A DNA stretch of 64,000 bases from Photorhabdus sp. CRCIA-P01 (GCF_003545805.1 NZ_NMQR01000004.1:1-64000), one strand, 5' to 3'; positions 1-10,400 are shown, counted from the stretch's first letter. Notes: a model not told the origin generated them from the sequence alone. Numbers and translations are program-made.

Positions 1-235
1 GTAAACTGTCAGACCCCCCATTACCCGATTTAAGTTTACCGTGATTAAGGTAATCACTGATATGGCGGTCAACCGTGGTCTGATGGAGTCGCAATGCCTG
101 AGCTATCATCACAGAACTCCACCCTTCAGAAGCCAGAAGGATAGCTTTTATTCTGTCTCGTACTTGACCATCGCGAGTGGTGTCGTGAAGACGCTCAAGT
201 TTGATTTTTTGTTCTGATGTAATAAATATTTTCAT
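1..235 (-). CDS. IS630-family transposase, N-terminal part (runs off the window)
   Basis: An ATG at 235 opens a frame that stays open to the window edge (78 codons). The peptide begins MKIFITSEQKIKLERLHD and continues with a helix-turn-helix of the kind at the start of IS630 transposases (VMIAQALRLHQTTVDRHISDYL, about residues 39 to 60). The catalytic DDE domain would lie beyond position 1. The family call rests on recognition of this N-terminal region. Whether the gene is intact cannot be told. Confidence 0.75.
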   Translation of the reverse strand, partial: MKIFITSEQKIKLERLHDTTRDGQVRDRIKAILLASEGWSSVMIAQALRLHQTTVDRHISDYLNHGKLKSGNGGSDSL

Positions 236-295
236 AGCGAGGATAATGATCTCCATTTCGGATAAAATCAAGCATCTTCAATGATTACGGGTATA
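1..295 (-). mobile_element. IS630-family insertion sequence, one end (truncated by window)
   Basis: The minus strand carries the start of a transposase gene. Outside it, at about 291..295, lies a terminus reading inward TATACCCGTAATCATTGAAG. IS630/Tc1-mariner elements insert at TA dinucleotides, and the end is followed by alternating TA sequence. The other end lies outside the window, so element length and target duplication cannot be read. The terminus closely resembles the ends of the ERIC repeats in this window (see findings). Confidence 0.7.
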
Positions 296-375
296 TATAT
301 AAAACTTTTAACCTTGCTTATTTAATTATAACCTGCTGTAAAATAAGCATCATTTATAAAAGATAATGAGATAGT

Positions 376-400
376 AAAATGGGAGGTTTTCACCTCCCAT
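376..400 (-). terminator. acnB terminator
   Basis: A 9-bp stem (379..387 with 392..400) and a tetraloop sit 25 bases beyond the acnB stop codon. On the minus strand the stem is followed by only a short, interrupted T tract, so it is an imperfect rho-independent terminator. Confidence 0.6.
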
Positions 401-425
401 TCGTTCGTATTGCAATATATCGGAA

Positions 426-3023
426 TTACACCGCAGTTTGGAAAATCACATCATCCGCTTTTTCAGTATATTGGTTCAGTTGATCAAAATTGAGATAACG
501 ATAAGTATCTTCCGCAGTCTCATCAACTTTATCCATGAATTGCTGGTACTCTTCCGGTGTAGGTAGGCGTCCCAACAAAGAAGCCACAGCCGCAAGCTCA
601 GCCGATGCCAGGTAAACATTCGCCCCCGTCCCCAAACGATTCGGGAAGTTACGAGTCGAAGTAGAAACTACGGTTACACCGTCAGCAACACGTGCTTGGT
701 TACCCATACACAAGGAACAGCCAGGTATTTCAACCCGCGCCCCACTCTTACCAAAGATGCTGTAATAACCCTCTTCAGTGAGTTGAGCCGCATCCATTTT
801 CGTTGGCGGAGCAACCCACAAGCGAGTTGGTAATTGACCTTTATGTTGATCCAATAATTTACCGGCTGCACGGAAATGACCAATGTTAGTCATACAAGAA
901 CCGATAAAAACCTCATCGATTTTACTGTTAGCCACATCAGACAGTAAACGGGCATCATCTGGATCATTCGGTGCGCACAAAATAGGTTCTTTGATTTCAG
1001 CCAAATCGATCTCAATAACTGCTGCGTACTCTGCATCAGCATCAGCTTCCAACAATTGAGGATCTTTCAGCCAATTCTCCATACCCGTTACACGACGCTC
1101 TAAAGTACGGCGATCACCATAACCTTCAGCAATCATCCATTTCAGCAATACAATATTAGATTGCAGATATTCGATAATCGGCGCTTTATCCAGTTTAATC
1201 GTACAACCTGCCGCAGAGCGTTCTGCCGAAGCATCCGCCAGCTCAAATGCCTGCTCAACTTTCAGATCTGGCAAACCTTCGATTTCGAGGATACGGCCAG
1301 AGAAGATGTTTTTCTTACCTTTCTTTTCAACCGTCAGAAGACCTTGCTGAATCGCATAGTAAGGAATCGCATGAACCAAATCACGCAAAGTAATGCCGGG
1401 CTGCATCTGCCCTTTAAAACGAACCAACACAGATTCTGGCATATCCAAAGGCATTACCCCCGTTGCAGCAGCAAACGCCACCAAGCCAGAACCTGCCGGG
1501 AAGGAAATACCTATCGGGAAACGGGTATGAGAATCCCCTCCCGTACCTACGGTATCAGGCAACAACATACGGTTCAGCCATGAGTGAATAATACCGTCAC
1601 CCGGACGCAGGGAAACACCACCACGGTTCATGATGAAATCCGGCAGAGTATGGTGAGTGGTGACGTCAACCGGCTTAGGATAAGCAGCCGTATGGCAGAA
1701 TGACTGCATCACTAAATCCGCAGAGAAGCCCAAACATGCCAGGTCTTTCAGCTCATCACGGGTCATTGGACCGGTAGTATCCTGAGAACCAACAGAGGCC
1801 ATTTTAGGTTCACAATATTCACCAGGACGAGTACCTACAGTGCCACATGCCCGACCAACCATTTTCTGAGCCAAGGAGAAACCGCGACTACTTTCCTCAA
1901 CCGCTTTCGCCTGACGGAAGACATCGCTGGGTGGTAAACCAAGAGACTCACGAGCCTTACTGGTTAAACCACGACCAATAATCAGTGGAATACGACCACC
2001 CGCGCGAACTTCATCCAGTAACACATCGGTTTTCAGTTCAAATTCAGCCAATAATTCATTGGTTTGGTGATTGCGTACTTCGCCTTTATAGGGATAGATA
2101 TCAATCACATCACCCATATTCAGCTTATTAACATCTATTTCAATGGGCAATGCACCAGCATCTTCCATGGTATTGAAGAAGATTGGCGCAATTTTACCGC
2201 CCAAAACAACGCCACCACCGCGCTTGTTTGGCACAAATGGGATATCTTCGCCCATAAACCACAGCACGGAGTTAGTGGCTGATTTACGGGAAGAACCGGT
2301 ACCAACTACATCGCCGACATAAGCCAGCGGATAGCCTTTCTTATTCAGCTCTTCAATCTGTTTGATTGGACCAACAACACCAGCTTGATCGGGGGCAATT
2401 CCTTCGCGGGCATTTTTCAACATAGCCAGAGCGTGCAGCGGAATATCAGGACGCGACCATGCATCCTGCGCGGGAGATAAGTCGTCAGTGTTTGTTTCAC
2501 CCGTCACTTTAAATACCGTGACAGTGATCTTTTCTGCCAATTCAGGGCGTTCCAGATACCACTGTGCATCAGCCCAAAATTGCATAATTTGTTTGGCTTG
2601 TGGATTACCTGCTTTTGCTTTTTCTTCTACATCATAGAAGTTGTCAAACATCAACAAAGTATGAGAGAGCGCTTTAGCTGCAATTGGCGCCAGTTTTTCA
2701 TTATCCAGAGCATCAATCAAAGGATGAATATTATAACCACCTTGCATCGTTCCAAGCAGTTCAACCGCCTTTTCTGACGTGATTAGCGGTGAAATGGTTT
2801 CATCTTTCGCAATAGCGGCAAGAAAACCGGCTTTTACATAGGCCGCTTCATCAACGCCAGGGGGAATACGGTTAATCAGTAGATCTAACAGGAAATCTTC
2901 TTCACCTTTTGGTGGGCTCTTCAGTAACTCAACCAGCGCCGCCGCTTGTGTCGCGTCCAATGGTTTAGGGACGACACCTTGGGCTGCACGCTCGGCCACG
3001 TGCTTGCGGTATTCTTCTAGCAC
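426..3023 (-). CDS. acnB: Aconitate hydratase B
   Basis: This is the bifunctional aconitase and 2-methylisocitrate dehydratase of the TCA cycle, a cytoplasmic [4Fe-4S] enzyme. At 865 residues it equals the E. coli AcnB length and matches it along its whole length. The order is an N-terminal HEAT-like domain, the swivel domain ([12 protein letters not shown] near residue 244) and the catalytic domains. The three cluster cysteines are in GSCMTN (about 710) and PGCSLCMGN (about 769 and 772). The start is GTG with a GAGGAG ribosome site seven bases upstream, giving MLEEYRKHV as in E. coli. It lies downstream of lpdA on the same strand but is separated from it by a strong terminator and a 445-bp gap, so it has its own promoter. 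Confidence 0.97.
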   Translation of the reverse strand: MLEEYRKHVAERAAQGVVPKPLDATQAAALVELLKSPPKGEEDFLLDLLINRIPPGVDEAAYVKAGFLAAIAKDETISPLITSEKAVELLGTMQGGYNIHPLIDALDNEKLAPIAAKALSHTLLMFDNFYDVEEKAKAGNPQAKQIMQFWADAQWYLERPELAEKITVTVFKVTGETNTDDLSPAQDAWSRPDIPLHALAMLKNAREGIAPDQAGVVGPIKQIEELNKKGYPLAYVGDVVGTGSSRKSATNSVLWFMGEDIPFVPNKRGGGVVLGGKIAPIFFNTMEDAGALPIEIDVNKLNMGDVIDIYPYKGEVRNHQTNELLAEFELKTDVLLDEVRAGGRIPLIIGRGLTSKARESLGLPPSDVFRQAKAVEESSRGFSLAQKMVGRACGTVGTRPGEYCEPKMASVGSQDTTGPMTRDELKDLACLGFSADLVMQSFCHTAAYPKPVDVTTHHTLPDFIMNRGGVSLRPGDGIIHSWLNRMLLPDTVGTGGDSHTRFPIGISFPAGSGLVAFAAATGVMPLDMPESVLVRFKGQMQPGITLRDLVHAIPYYAIQQGLLTVEKKGKKNIFSGRILEIEGLPDLKVEQAFELADASAERSAAGCTIKLDKAPIIEYLQSNIVLLKWMIAEGYGDRRTLERRVTGMENWLKDPQLLEADADAEYAAVIEIDLAEIKEPILCAPNDPDDARLLSDVANSKIDEVFIGSCMTNIGHFRAAGKLLDQHKGQLPTRLWVAPPTKMDAAQLTEEGYYSIFGKSGARVEIPGCSLCMGNQARVADGVTVVSTSTRNFPNRLGTGANVYLASAELAAVASLLGRLPTPEEYQQFMDKVDETAEDTYRYLNFDQLNQYTEKADDVIFQTAV

Positions 3024-3240
3024 GACTTTCTCCTCGCTCTCATTGTCATTTTATCTACCCGGCTCTGCACCCGCCTTAGAACCTGCCTCATCAGACTATC
3101 GTCTTTGCGCAACAATAGCCCCTCCAGGGACAGGTTGTTAGTTATGGTTCCGGGTGCCAGGTCAGAGGATTGCCGGCATAACTTAGCAAGTGCAAATCAA
3201 GTTATGCCCAGCTTCGGGCACCCAGCATACCAAAATTTGA
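3024..3240 (-). promoter_or_regulatory. acnB upstream region with nested inverted repeats
   Basis: The gap before acnB holds a nested inverted repeat: 3152..3158 pairs with 3217..3223 and, inside it, nine bases at 3176..3184 pair with 3199..3207. A competing small hairpin (3206..3209 with 3216..3219) would exclude the outer stem. If transcribed in the acnB leader, these are two alternative folds. No known regulatory RNA class was recognised and no function is claimed. Confidence 0.35.
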
Positions 3241-3406
3241 ATGCGATGTTAATTCGTTCACATAAAAGTAACATTAACTGATAGTAATATTCTGAATTAA
3301 CAGTAGACAAAGCTATTAAAACAGATTATTCCGCTGATTTTTGCCAGTAGCACCCACAAAAACCATACTTTTTATACCGTGTTTCTTCAAACAGGTCATA
3401 CCAGAT

Positions 3407-3436
3407 AAAAAAACGGCTTTCAATAAATGAAAGCCG
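3407..3436 (-). terminator. lpdA terminator
   Basis: An 8-bp GC-rich stem (3414..3421 with 3429..3436) and 7-base loop are followed on the minus strand by seven T residues. It is a textbook rho-independent terminator 33 bases past the lpdA stop and ends the pdhR-aceEF-lpdA transcript. Confidence 0.9.
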
Positions 3437-3468
3437 CTTCGGTAAATTACATTAATCGATTTAAGAAA

Positions 3469-4896
3469 TTATTTCTTTTTCTTTGCCTTAGCATTTGGCA
3501 AGTCAGTAATACTGCCTTCAAAGATTTCAGCCGCCAGACCGACAGATTCATGCAACGTTGGGTGAGCATGGATAGTCAACGCGATATCTTCCGCATCGCA
3601 ACCCATTTCAATTGCCAGACCGATTTCACCCAGCAGTTCACCACCGTTAGTACCTACAATGGCGCCACCGATAATACGGTTACTTTCTTTATCGAAAATC
3701 AGTTTGGTCATACCGTCAGCACAATCAGAAGCGATCGCACGGCCAGAAGCGGCCCACGGGAAAGTTGCCGTTTCATAGCTGATACCTTTCTCTTTCGCAT
3801 CTTTCTCAGTCAAACCAACCCAAGCAACTTCTGGTTCAGTGTAAGCAATGGATGGAATAACTTTTGGATCGAAGTAGTGTTTCTTACCGGAAATAACTTC
3901 AGCCGCAACGTGGCCTTCGTGAACACCTTTATGCGCCAGCATTGGCTGACCAACGATGTCACCGATAGCAAAAATGTGCGGTACATTGGTACGCATTTGC
4001 TTATCAACATGGATAAAGCCACGGTCATCAACGTCAACACCGGCTTTACCCGCATCCATCATTTTACCGTTAGGTACACGACCGATAGCAACCAGAACCG
4101 CGTCATAACGTTGTGGTTCTGCCGGTGCATTTTTGCCTTCCATCGTGACATAGATACCCTCTTCTTTGGCTTCTACCACGGTAACTTTGGTTTCCAGCAT
4201 CAGATTGAATTGTTTGCTAATGCGCTTGGTGAATACTTTCACCACATCTTTGTCAGCCGCAGGAATAACCTGATCCAACATTTCAACGACATCAATCTGA
4301 GAACCCAGAGCGTGGTAAACAGTTCCCATTTCCAGACCAATGATACCACCGCCCATGACCAATAAGCGGCCAGGAACCGTTGTCAGCGCCAGTGCATCGG
4401 TAGAATCCCATACGCGAGGGTCATCATGAGGAATAAATGGTAATTGGATAGGACGGGAACCCGCGGCAATAATGGCATTATCAAAATTAATCGTTGTTGC
4501 GCCACCTTCACCTTCAACAACCAGCGTGTTAGCACCGGTAAATTTACCAACACCATTAACTACTTTAACTTTGCGGCCTTTAGCCATACCAGCCAGACCA
4601 CCGGTCAGCTGATTAATAACTTTTTCTTTCCAGACACGGACTTTTTCGATGTCAGTTTTTGGCTCACCGAAAACGATACCGTGATTTGCCAGCGCTTTAG
4701 CCTCTTCAATAACTTTTGCTACGTGAAGCAATGCCTTGGAAGGGATACAACCCACGTTAAGACAAACACCACCCAAGGTAGAGTAACGTTCCACCAGGAC
4801 GGTTTCCAAACCTAAATCCGCGCAACGAAAAGCAGCAGAATACCCTGCTGGACCTGCCCCAAGCACCACAACCTGGGTTTTAATTTCAGTACTCAT
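3469..4896 (-). CDS. lpdA: Dihydrolipoyl dehydrogenase (E3)
   Basis: This flavoprotein reoxidises the lipoyl groups of the pyruvate and 2-oxoglutarate dehydrogenase complexes and of the glycine cleavage system. The FAD-binding start (VVVLGAGPAGYSAA), redox-active disulfide (GGVCLNVGC, Cys45 and Cys50), NAD-binding site (VMGGGIIGLEMG), second FAD motif (HIFAIGDIVGQP) and C-terminal active-site His/Glu (HAHPTLHES) are all present. Two ATGs lie in tandem; the second, used here, has better spacing from AAGAGG and gives MSTEIKTQ as in E. coli (475 against 474 residues). The C-terminus is a run of lysines (AKAKKKK). A 207-bp gap from aceF could hold an additional promoter, as in E. coli. Confidence 0.97.
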   Translation of the reverse strand: MSTEIKTQVVVLGAGPAGYSAAFRCADLGLETVLVERYSTLGGVCLNVGCIPSKALLHVAKVIEEAKALANHGIVFGEPKTDIEKVRVWKEKVINQLTGGLAGMAKGRKVKVVNGVGKFTGANTLVVEGEGGATTINFDNAIIAAGSRPIQLPFIPHDDPRVWDSTDALALTTVPGRLLVMGGGIIGLEMGTVYHALGSQIDVVEMLDQVIPAADKDVVKVFTKRISKQFNLMLETKVTVVEAKEEGIYVTMEGKNAPAEPQRYDAVLVAIGRVPNGKMMDAGKAGVDVDDRGFIHVDKQMRTNVPHIFAIGDIVGQPMLAHKGVHEGHVAAEVISGKKHYFDPKVIPSIAYTEPEVAWVGLTEKDAKEKGISYETATFPWAASGRAIASDCADGMTKLIFDKESNRIIGGAIVGTNGGELLGEIGLAIEMGCDAEDIALTIHAHPTLHESVGLAAEIFEGSITDLPNAKAKKKK

Positions 4897-5076
4897 CATG
4901 ACCTCTTAATTGTTTGTCCGGCGGGTCAGACGCCAAAAAACGATATATTCCACCGGGACCTACACACCGCGAGCAGTTTACAGAATTGTTAATAACCTGA
5001 AAAGCGCGTTAACGTGACAGAACTCGCAACAAACCAACCAGATGCAAGCGGTTTCCCTGCCACAACAATAACAATC

Positions 5077-5097
5077 AGGCCGGCACATGGCCGGCCT
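5077..5097 (-). terminator. Stem-loop after aceF
   Basis: A perfect 8-bp GC-rich stem (5077..5084 with 5090..5097) lies just past the aceF stop codon. The following minus-strand sequence is only moderately T-rich, so it may reduce rather than stop readthrough into lpdA. Confidence 0.65.
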
Positions 5098-5103
5098 TTG
5101 AGA

Positions 5104-6699
5104 TTACATCACCAGACGGCGGATATCGCTCATTGCATGATTAATAAATGTAATGAAACGCGCACCATCAGCACCATCGATCACACGGTGATCGAAAGAG
5201 AGTGACATAGGCAACATCAGGCGTGGTACAAACTCTTTACCATTCCAAACCGGCTTCATGGATGAACGGGATACGCCAAGGATAGCCACTTCCGGTGCGT
5301 TAACGATTGGCGTAAATGCTGTGCCACCGATACCGCCCAAGCTTGAAATAGTAAAGCATCCACCCTGCATATCAGATGCAGTCAGTTTACCTGCGCGGGC
5401 TTTCTTAGACATCTCTGTCAACTCGCGAGATAAGTCGATGATGCCTTTCTTATTGACGTCACGGAACACCGGAACCACCAAACCATTAGGCGTGTCAACC
5501 GCCACACCAATGTTGATGTATTTTTTCAGCGTCAGTTTCTGACCATCTGCCGAGATAGAGCTGTTAAAACGCGGCATCTCTTCCAGCGCTTTTGCCACCG
5601 CTTTCATAATGAACACCAGTGGGGTGATCTTCACGCCAAGCTGTTTCTTATCAGCTTCCTGATTCTGCTGTTTACGGAAGTTTTCAACTTCTGTGATATC
5701 CGTTTCGTCGAACTGTGTAACATGTGGGATCATCATCCAGTTACGGCTCAGGTTAGCACCCGAAATTTTCTGGATACGACCCAGTTCAACTTCTTCAATT
5801 TCACCAAATTTGCTGAAATCCACTTTCGGCCAAGGCAACATACCCGGCAGACCGCCACCGGCTGATGCAGGCGCAGATTCAGCACGTTTAATCGCGTCTT
5901 TCACGTAAGACTGAACGTCTTCACGCAGAATACGGTTTTTACGACCTGAACCTTTCACTTTAGCCAGGTTAACGCCGAATTCACGCGCCAGACGACGGAT
6001 CACCGGCGTTGCGTGAACATAAGCACTATTTTCAATGAAATCGTTTTTATCTTCTTCTGCAAAGCTGCTTCTGCTCTCCAGAACAGGAATAGCTTTCTCA
6101 GGTTCAGCCACTGGAGCCGGAGCAGAAGCCACAGGTGCAGGTGCTGCACCCACCACTTCGAATACCATGATCATAGAACCGGTTTTTACTTTATCACGGG
6201 CCTTGATTTTAATTTCTTTAACCGTACCGGCGAATGGTGCCGGTATTTCCATAGAGGCTTTATCACCTTCCACGGTGATCAGTGACTGTTCCGCTGTAAC
6301 CGCATCACCTTCTTCGACCATCACTTTGATCACTTCAACTTCATCACCACCAATATCCGGTACATGAACATCCATGGTCACGGAAACCACAGGTTCTGGT
6401 TCTGCCATACGAGAGGATAATGGTATCGCCGCTGATTCTTCAGCAGGTGCAGCTTCTACAGCGCCCTCTGCGGAAGCAAAAATCATCATCAGCTTGCCGG
6501 TTTCAACTTTATCGCCAACCGCAACGATGATGTCTTTAACAACACCCGCCTGAGGGGATGGAACTTCCATCGAAGCCTTATCACCTTCTACCATGATCAG
6601 CGATTGTTCAGCTTCCACTGTATCGCCAACTTTCACCATGATTTCGGTGACTTCAACTTCATCTGCACCGATATCCGGTACGTTGATTTTGATAGTCAT
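5104..6699 (-). CDS. aceF: Pyruvate dehydrogenase E2, dihydrolipoyl acetyltransferase
   Basis: This is the core of the pyruvate dehydrogenase complex and transfers acetyl groups from lipoate to CoA. Two lipoyl domains are visible, each with the EGDKASME lipoylation motif (Lys41 and Lys147). An E3/E1-binding domain follows at about 230 to 265 ([17 protein letters not shown]), then the catalytic domain ending in SFDHRVIDG (His504, Asp508). E. coli AceF has three lipoyl domains and 630 residues; this protein has two and 531, so one repeat is missing with everything else in frame. It starts 13 bases after the aceE stop behind AAGAGGT and is co-transcribed with aceE. Confidence 0.97.
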   Translation of the reverse strand: MTIKINVPDIGADEVEVTEIMVKVGDTVEAEQSLIMVEGDKASMEVPSPQAGVVKDIIVAVGDKVETGKLMMIFASAEGAVEAAPAEESAAIPLSSRMAEPEPVVSVTMDVHVPDIGGDEVEVIKVMVEEGDAVTAEQSLITVEGDKASMEIPAPFAGTVKEIKIKARDKVKTGSMIMVFEVVGAAPAPVASAPAPVAEPEKAIPVLESRSSFAEEDKNDFIENSAYVHATPVIRRLAREFGVNLAKVKGSGRKNRILREDVQSYVKDAIKRAESAPASAGGGLPGMLPWPKVDFSKFGEIEEVELGRIQKISGANLSRNWMMIPHVTQFDETDITEVENFRKQQNQEADKKQLGVKITPLVFIMKAVAKALEEMPRFNSSISADGQKLTLKKYINIGVAVDTPNGLVVPVFRDVNKKGIIDLSRELTEMSKKARAGKLTASDMQGGCFTISSLGGIGGTAFTPIVNAPEVAILGVSRSSMKPVWNGKEFVPRLMLPMSLSFDHRVIDGADGARFITFINHAMSDIRRLVM

Positions 6700-6712
6700 T
6701 GATCTTTACCTC

Positions 6713-9376
6713 TTATGCCAAACGCGGGTTAACTTTTTCTGGGTTAATGTTGTATTTTTTAATCGCTTCTTCCACAACATTCACGTTGATTTCGCCGCGC
6801 TTAGCTAATTCACCCAAAGCAGCAATTACTACGTAGGAAGCATCAACTTCAAAATGATGACGCAGGTTTTCACGGCTGTCAGAACGACCGAAACCGTCAG
6901 TACCCAATACGCGGAATTCGCTTGCAGGGATGAAGTTACGAATCTGTTCCGCGAACAGCTTCATATAGTCAGTAGAAGCCACTGCCGGTGCTTCATTCAT
7001 GATCTGAGCAACATAAGGTACGCGTGGCGTTTCTGTTGGGTGCAACATATTCCAACGTTCACAATCCTGACCATCACGAGCCAGTTCAGTGAATGAAGTG
7101 ACGCTGTACACGTCAGAACCCACACCATAATCGTTAGCCAGAATCTGCGCTGCTTCACGAACATGACGCAGGATAGAACCAGAACCTAACAACTGAACTT
7201 TACCTTTGCTACCTTCCAGGCTTTCCAGTTTGTAGATACCTTTACGGATACCTTCTTCTGCACCTTGTGGCATCGCCGGCATGTGGTAGTTTTCGTTCAG
7301 CGTGGTGATGTAGTAGTAAATGTTCTCTTGTTTCTCACCATACATACGCTCCAAACCGTCATGCATAATCACAGCCACTTCATAAGCAAACGCCGGATCG
7401 TAAGAGATGCAGTTAGGAATAGTCAGAGATTGAATGTGACTATGACCATCTTCGTGTTGCAGACCTTCACCGTTCAGGGTTGTACGGCCTGAAGTACCGC
7501 CGATCAGGAAGCCACGAGCCTGTTGGTCACCGGCTGCCCAGCACAGGTCGCCAATACGCTGGAACCCGAACATAGAGTAGTAAATGTAGAACGGAATCAT
7601 TGGCAGATTGTTGGTGCTGTAAGAAGTCGCCGCCGCCAGCCATGATGAACCTGCACCCAGCTCATTAATACCTTCTTGCAGGATCTGGCCTTTCGCGTCT
7701 TCTTTATAGTAAGCCACCTGCTCACGGTCCTGCGGAGTATACTGCTGACCATTCGCGCTGTAGATACCAATCTGACGGAACAGACCTTCCATACCGAAGG
7801 TACGCGCTTCGTCGGCAATGATTGGAACCAGACGATCTTTGATTGACTTGTTCTTCAACATCACATTCAGTGCACGAACAAAAGCGATAGTGGTGGAAAT
7901 CTCTTTATTTTGTGCTTCCAGCAATGCACCAAAATCTTCCAGCGTTGGTAGTTCCAGCTTTTCTTCAAAATGAGTACGACGGCTTGGCAAATAACCACCA
8001 AGTGCTGCACGACGTTCATGCAGGTATTTATACTCTTCAGAGTCTTTATCGAAAGTCACATATGGCAAGTTTTCGATTTGCTCATCAGCAACAGGGACAT
8101 TGAAACGATCACGGAAATGGCGAACGCCTTCCATATTCATCTTCTTAACCTGATGAGCAATGTTTTTGCCTTCAGCCGTATCACCCATACCGTAACCTTT
8201 GATGGTCTGAGACAGGATAACGGTTGGTTTTCCGGTGGTTTCCTGCGCTTTTTTCAAAGCAGCAAAGACTTTCTTAGGATCATGACCACCACGGTTCAGC
8301 GCCCAAATCTGATCATCAGTCATATCTTTGACTAATTCTGTCGTTTCTGGGTAACGGCCGAAGAAATGCTCACGGACATAAGCACCATTTTTGGATTTGA
8401 ACGTCTGGTAATCGCCGTCCAGAGTTTCGTTCATCAGTTGGATCAATTTGCCGCTGGTATCTTTACGCAGCAACTCATCCCAACGCTCACCCCAAAGAAC
8501 TTTAAGAACCTGCCAACCCGCACCGTTGAAGATACCTTCCAGCTCGTTAACGATTTTGCCATTACCCGTCACCGGGCCATCCAGGCGTTGCAGGTTACAG
8601 TTGATAACAAATACTAGATTATCCAGCTTCTCACGGGTTGCGATAGTAATCGCACCTTTGGATTCCGGCTCATCCATTTCACCGTCACCCAGGAATGCGT
8701 AAACGGTTTGCTTGGAGGTGTCTTTCAAACCACGGTGTTCCAGATATTTCAGGAACTTAGCCTGGTAGATAGCACCAATTGGCCCCAATCCCATTGAAAC
8801 CGTCGGGAATTGCCAGAATTCAGGCATCAATTTTGGATGCGGATAAGAAGAGAGACCGTTACCATGAATTTCCTGACGGAAATTATTCATCTGCTCTTCA
8901 GTCAGACGGCCCTCAAGGAAAGCACGCGCGTAGACGCCCGGAGAGATGTGGCCTTGGAAATAAACCAAATCACCGCCGTCATTTTCATTACGGGCACGGA
9001 AGAAGTGGTTGAAACAAACTTCATACATGGTTGCCGAAGACTGGAATGAAGCCATATGACCCCCTAATTCCAGATCTTTTTTGGATGCCCGCAAAACAGC
9101 CATCACAGCATTCCAGCGAATAGCAGAGCGAATACGGCGCTCCAAATCCAGATTGCCAGGGTAAGCAGGTTCATCCTCAACAGCAATGGTATTGATATAA
9201 TCGCGATTAGCAGCACCGGCCGCAACATTCACGCCACCTTTACGTGCTTCGTTCAGTACCTGATCAATCAAGAACTGGGCACGATCAACACCCTCTTCAC
9301 GGATGACCGATTCGATCGCCTGTAACCAGTCGCGAGTTTCGATCGGATCCACGTCATTTTTCAAAATGTCTGACAT
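6713..9376 (-). CDS. aceE: Pyruvate dehydrogenase E1 component
   Basis: This is the thiamine diphosphate-dependent homodimeric E1 that decarboxylates pyruvate and acetylates the lipoyl groups of AceF. At 887 residues it equals E. coli AceE and aligns end to end. The thiamine diphosphate motif GDGEMDEPESKG (about residue 230) and the C-terminal transketolase-like region (GFGRSDSRENLRHHFEVD) are present. It starts at ATG behind a weak GGAAT site, giving MSDILKNDVDPIE. It is the second gene of the pdhR operon, with 189 bases between pdhR and its start that contain a long inverted repeat. Confidence 0.97.
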   Translation of the reverse strand: MSDILKNDVDPIETRDWLQAIESVIREEGVDRAQFLIDQVLNEARKGGVNVAAGAANRDYINTIAVEDEPAYPGNLDLERRIRSAIRWNAVMAVLRASKKDLELGGHMASFQSSATMYEVCFNHFFRARNENDGGDLVYFQGHISPGVYARAFLEGRLTEEQMNNFRQEIHGNGLSSYPHPKLMPEFWQFPTVSMGLGPIGAIYQAKFLKYLEHRGLKDTSKQTVYAFLGDGEMDEPESKGAITIATREKLDNLVFVINCNLQRLDGPVTGNGKIVNELEGIFNGAGWQVLKVLWGERWDELLRKDTSGKLIQLMNETLDGDYQTFKSKNGAYVREHFFGRYPETTELVKDMTDDQIWALNRGGHDPKKVFAALKKAQETTGKPTVILSQTIKGYGMGDTAEGKNIAHQVKKMNMEGVRHFRDRFNVPVADEQIENLPYVTFDKDSEEYKYLHERRAALGGYLPSRRTHFEEKLELPTLEDFGALLEAQNKEISTTIAFVRALNVMLKNKSIKDRLVPIIADEARTFGMEGLFRQIGIYSANGQQYTPQDREQVAYYKEDAKGQILQEGINELGAGSSWLAAATSYSTNNLPMIPFYIYYSMFGFQRIGDLCWAAGDQQARGFLIGGTSGRTTLNGEGLQHEDGHSHIQSLTIPNCISYDPAFAYEVAVIMHDGLERMYGEKQENIYYYITTLNENYHMPAMPQGAEEGIRKGIYKLESLEGSKGKVQLLGSGSILRHVREAAQILANDYGVGSDVYSVTSFTELARDGQDCERWNMLHPTETPRVPYVAQIMNEAPAVASTDYMKLFAEQIRNFIPASEFRVLGTDGFGRSDSRENLRHHFEVDASYVVIAALGELAKRGEINVNVVEEAIKKYNINPEKVNPRLA

Positions 9377-9420
9377 GGTGTATTCCTTATCTGTTATCTG
9401 TTTCTAATGATTGTTTTGGA

Positions 9421-9476
9421 GCCTACCTTCCCGTCATACCCTTTGACGTTCAGCCGGTCATGACTGGAAGATAGGC
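9421..9476. repeat. Long inverted repeat between pdhR and aceE
   Basis: The 17-base arms 9421..9437 and 9460..9476 are complementary at 15 positions, and one of the two remaining pairs can wobble in RNA. They enclose 22 bases. There is no T run on either side, so it is not an ordinary terminator. It would form a stable hairpin in the pdhR-aceE message. Confidence 0.7.
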
Positions 9477-9565
9477 CCTCACTGTTGTTGCCGCTAGCGC
9501 CCTCAGTAAAGGGACTCAACTTAGCTGTGCGGACGCAGCAAACTTCAAGATCCACACAGCTAATT

Positions 9566-10330
9566 CTATTCCTGATGCTGTTGAAGACGTCGTAGTGATC
9601 GCTCGCGGCGAGTATGCTCGCGGCTGAGATCCAATAAGACATCTTCAATAAAAGCTAAATGGCGATGGGATGCCTCGCGGGCTTTCTCTGGTTGCCTCGC
9701 CATTATCGCTTCAAAAATCTTCGCCCGATGATCGCTGACAGCCGTCAGCATTTCCCGGCGGGTATACAAAAACTCAAAATTCTGCCGGATATTTTGTTCC
9801 AGCATGGGTGCCATACAGCGTAATAAATGAAGGAGAACCACATTATGTGCTGCTTCGGTAACGACGAGCTGATATTGCAAAACCGCCTCGGATTCAGCAT
9901 TGACATCACCACTTTCCTGAGCTTGTTGAATAACAAGGTGATATTGCCGAATGCGTTCAAAATCTTCGTCAGTTCCACGCAGTGCCGCGTAATAGGCAGC
10001 AACACCTTCCAAAGCATGGCGGGTTTCAAGGAGATCAAACTGAGATTCTGGATGACCAGCCAGCAGTTGCGCCAATGGATCACTGAAACTTTGCCATAAG
10101 TTACTCTGGACAAATGTTCCCCCACCCTGACGGCGAAAGAGAAAACCTTTGGATTCTAACCGTTGAATAGCTTCGCGCAGTGAAGGGCGTGACACATCAA
10201 ACTGTTTCGCCAACTCACGTTCAGGCGGCAATTTCTCCCCTGGACGTAAAGATCCTTCAAGGATGAGATGCTCGAGACGCTGCTCAATAACATCTGATAA
10301 TTTTGGTTGGCGGATTTTGCTATAAGCCAT
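9566..10330 (-). CDS. pdhR: Pyruvate dehydrogenase complex repressor
   Basis: This GntR-family (FadR-like) regulator senses pyruvate and represses its own operon. It has 254 residues, as in E. coli. The N-terminal winged helix is clear ([16 protein letters not shown], then [14 protein letters not shown]), followed by the all-helical FCD ligand-binding domain ([10 protein letters not shown] through [11 protein letters not shown]). It begins [13 protein letters not shown] at ATG. It is the first gene of the operon, and a perfect PdhR operator lies 54 bases upstream of its start, which points to autoregulation. Confidence 0.97.
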   Translation of the reverse strand: MAYSKIRQPKLSDVIEQRLEHLILEGSLRPGEKLPPERELAKQFDVSRPSLREAIQRLESKGFLFRRQGGGTFVQSNLWQSFSDPLAQLLAGHPESQFDLLETRHALEGVAAYYAALRGTDEDFERIRQYHLVIQQAQESGDVNAESEAVLQYQLVVTEAAHNVVLLHLLRCMAPMLEQNIRQNFEFLYTRREMLTAVSDHRAKIFEAIMARQPEKAREASHRHLAFIEDVLLDLSREHTRRERSLRRLQQHQE

Positions 10331-10383
10331 ATTTACTGTAAGCCAGTTAATGGATAAACATTGCTTCGGTCCCTGCCGGAGTC

Positions 10384-10400
10384 AATTGGTAATACCAATT
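10384..10400. promoter_or_regulatory. PdhR operator
   Basis: AATTGGTAATACCAATT is a perfect 17-bp palindrome matching the known PdhR consensus (TTGGT, three bases, ACCAA). It lies 54 bases upstream of the pdhR start, where PdhR would block transcription of pdhR-aceEF-lpdA in the absence of pyruvate. Confidence 0.92.

Noticed and set aside
3427-4365. 312-codon plus-strand frame opposite lpdA
   Set aside because: It lies antisense to a fully conserved enzyme gene, has no ribosome site or family signature, and its low-complexity composition reflects the lpdA codons read backwards.
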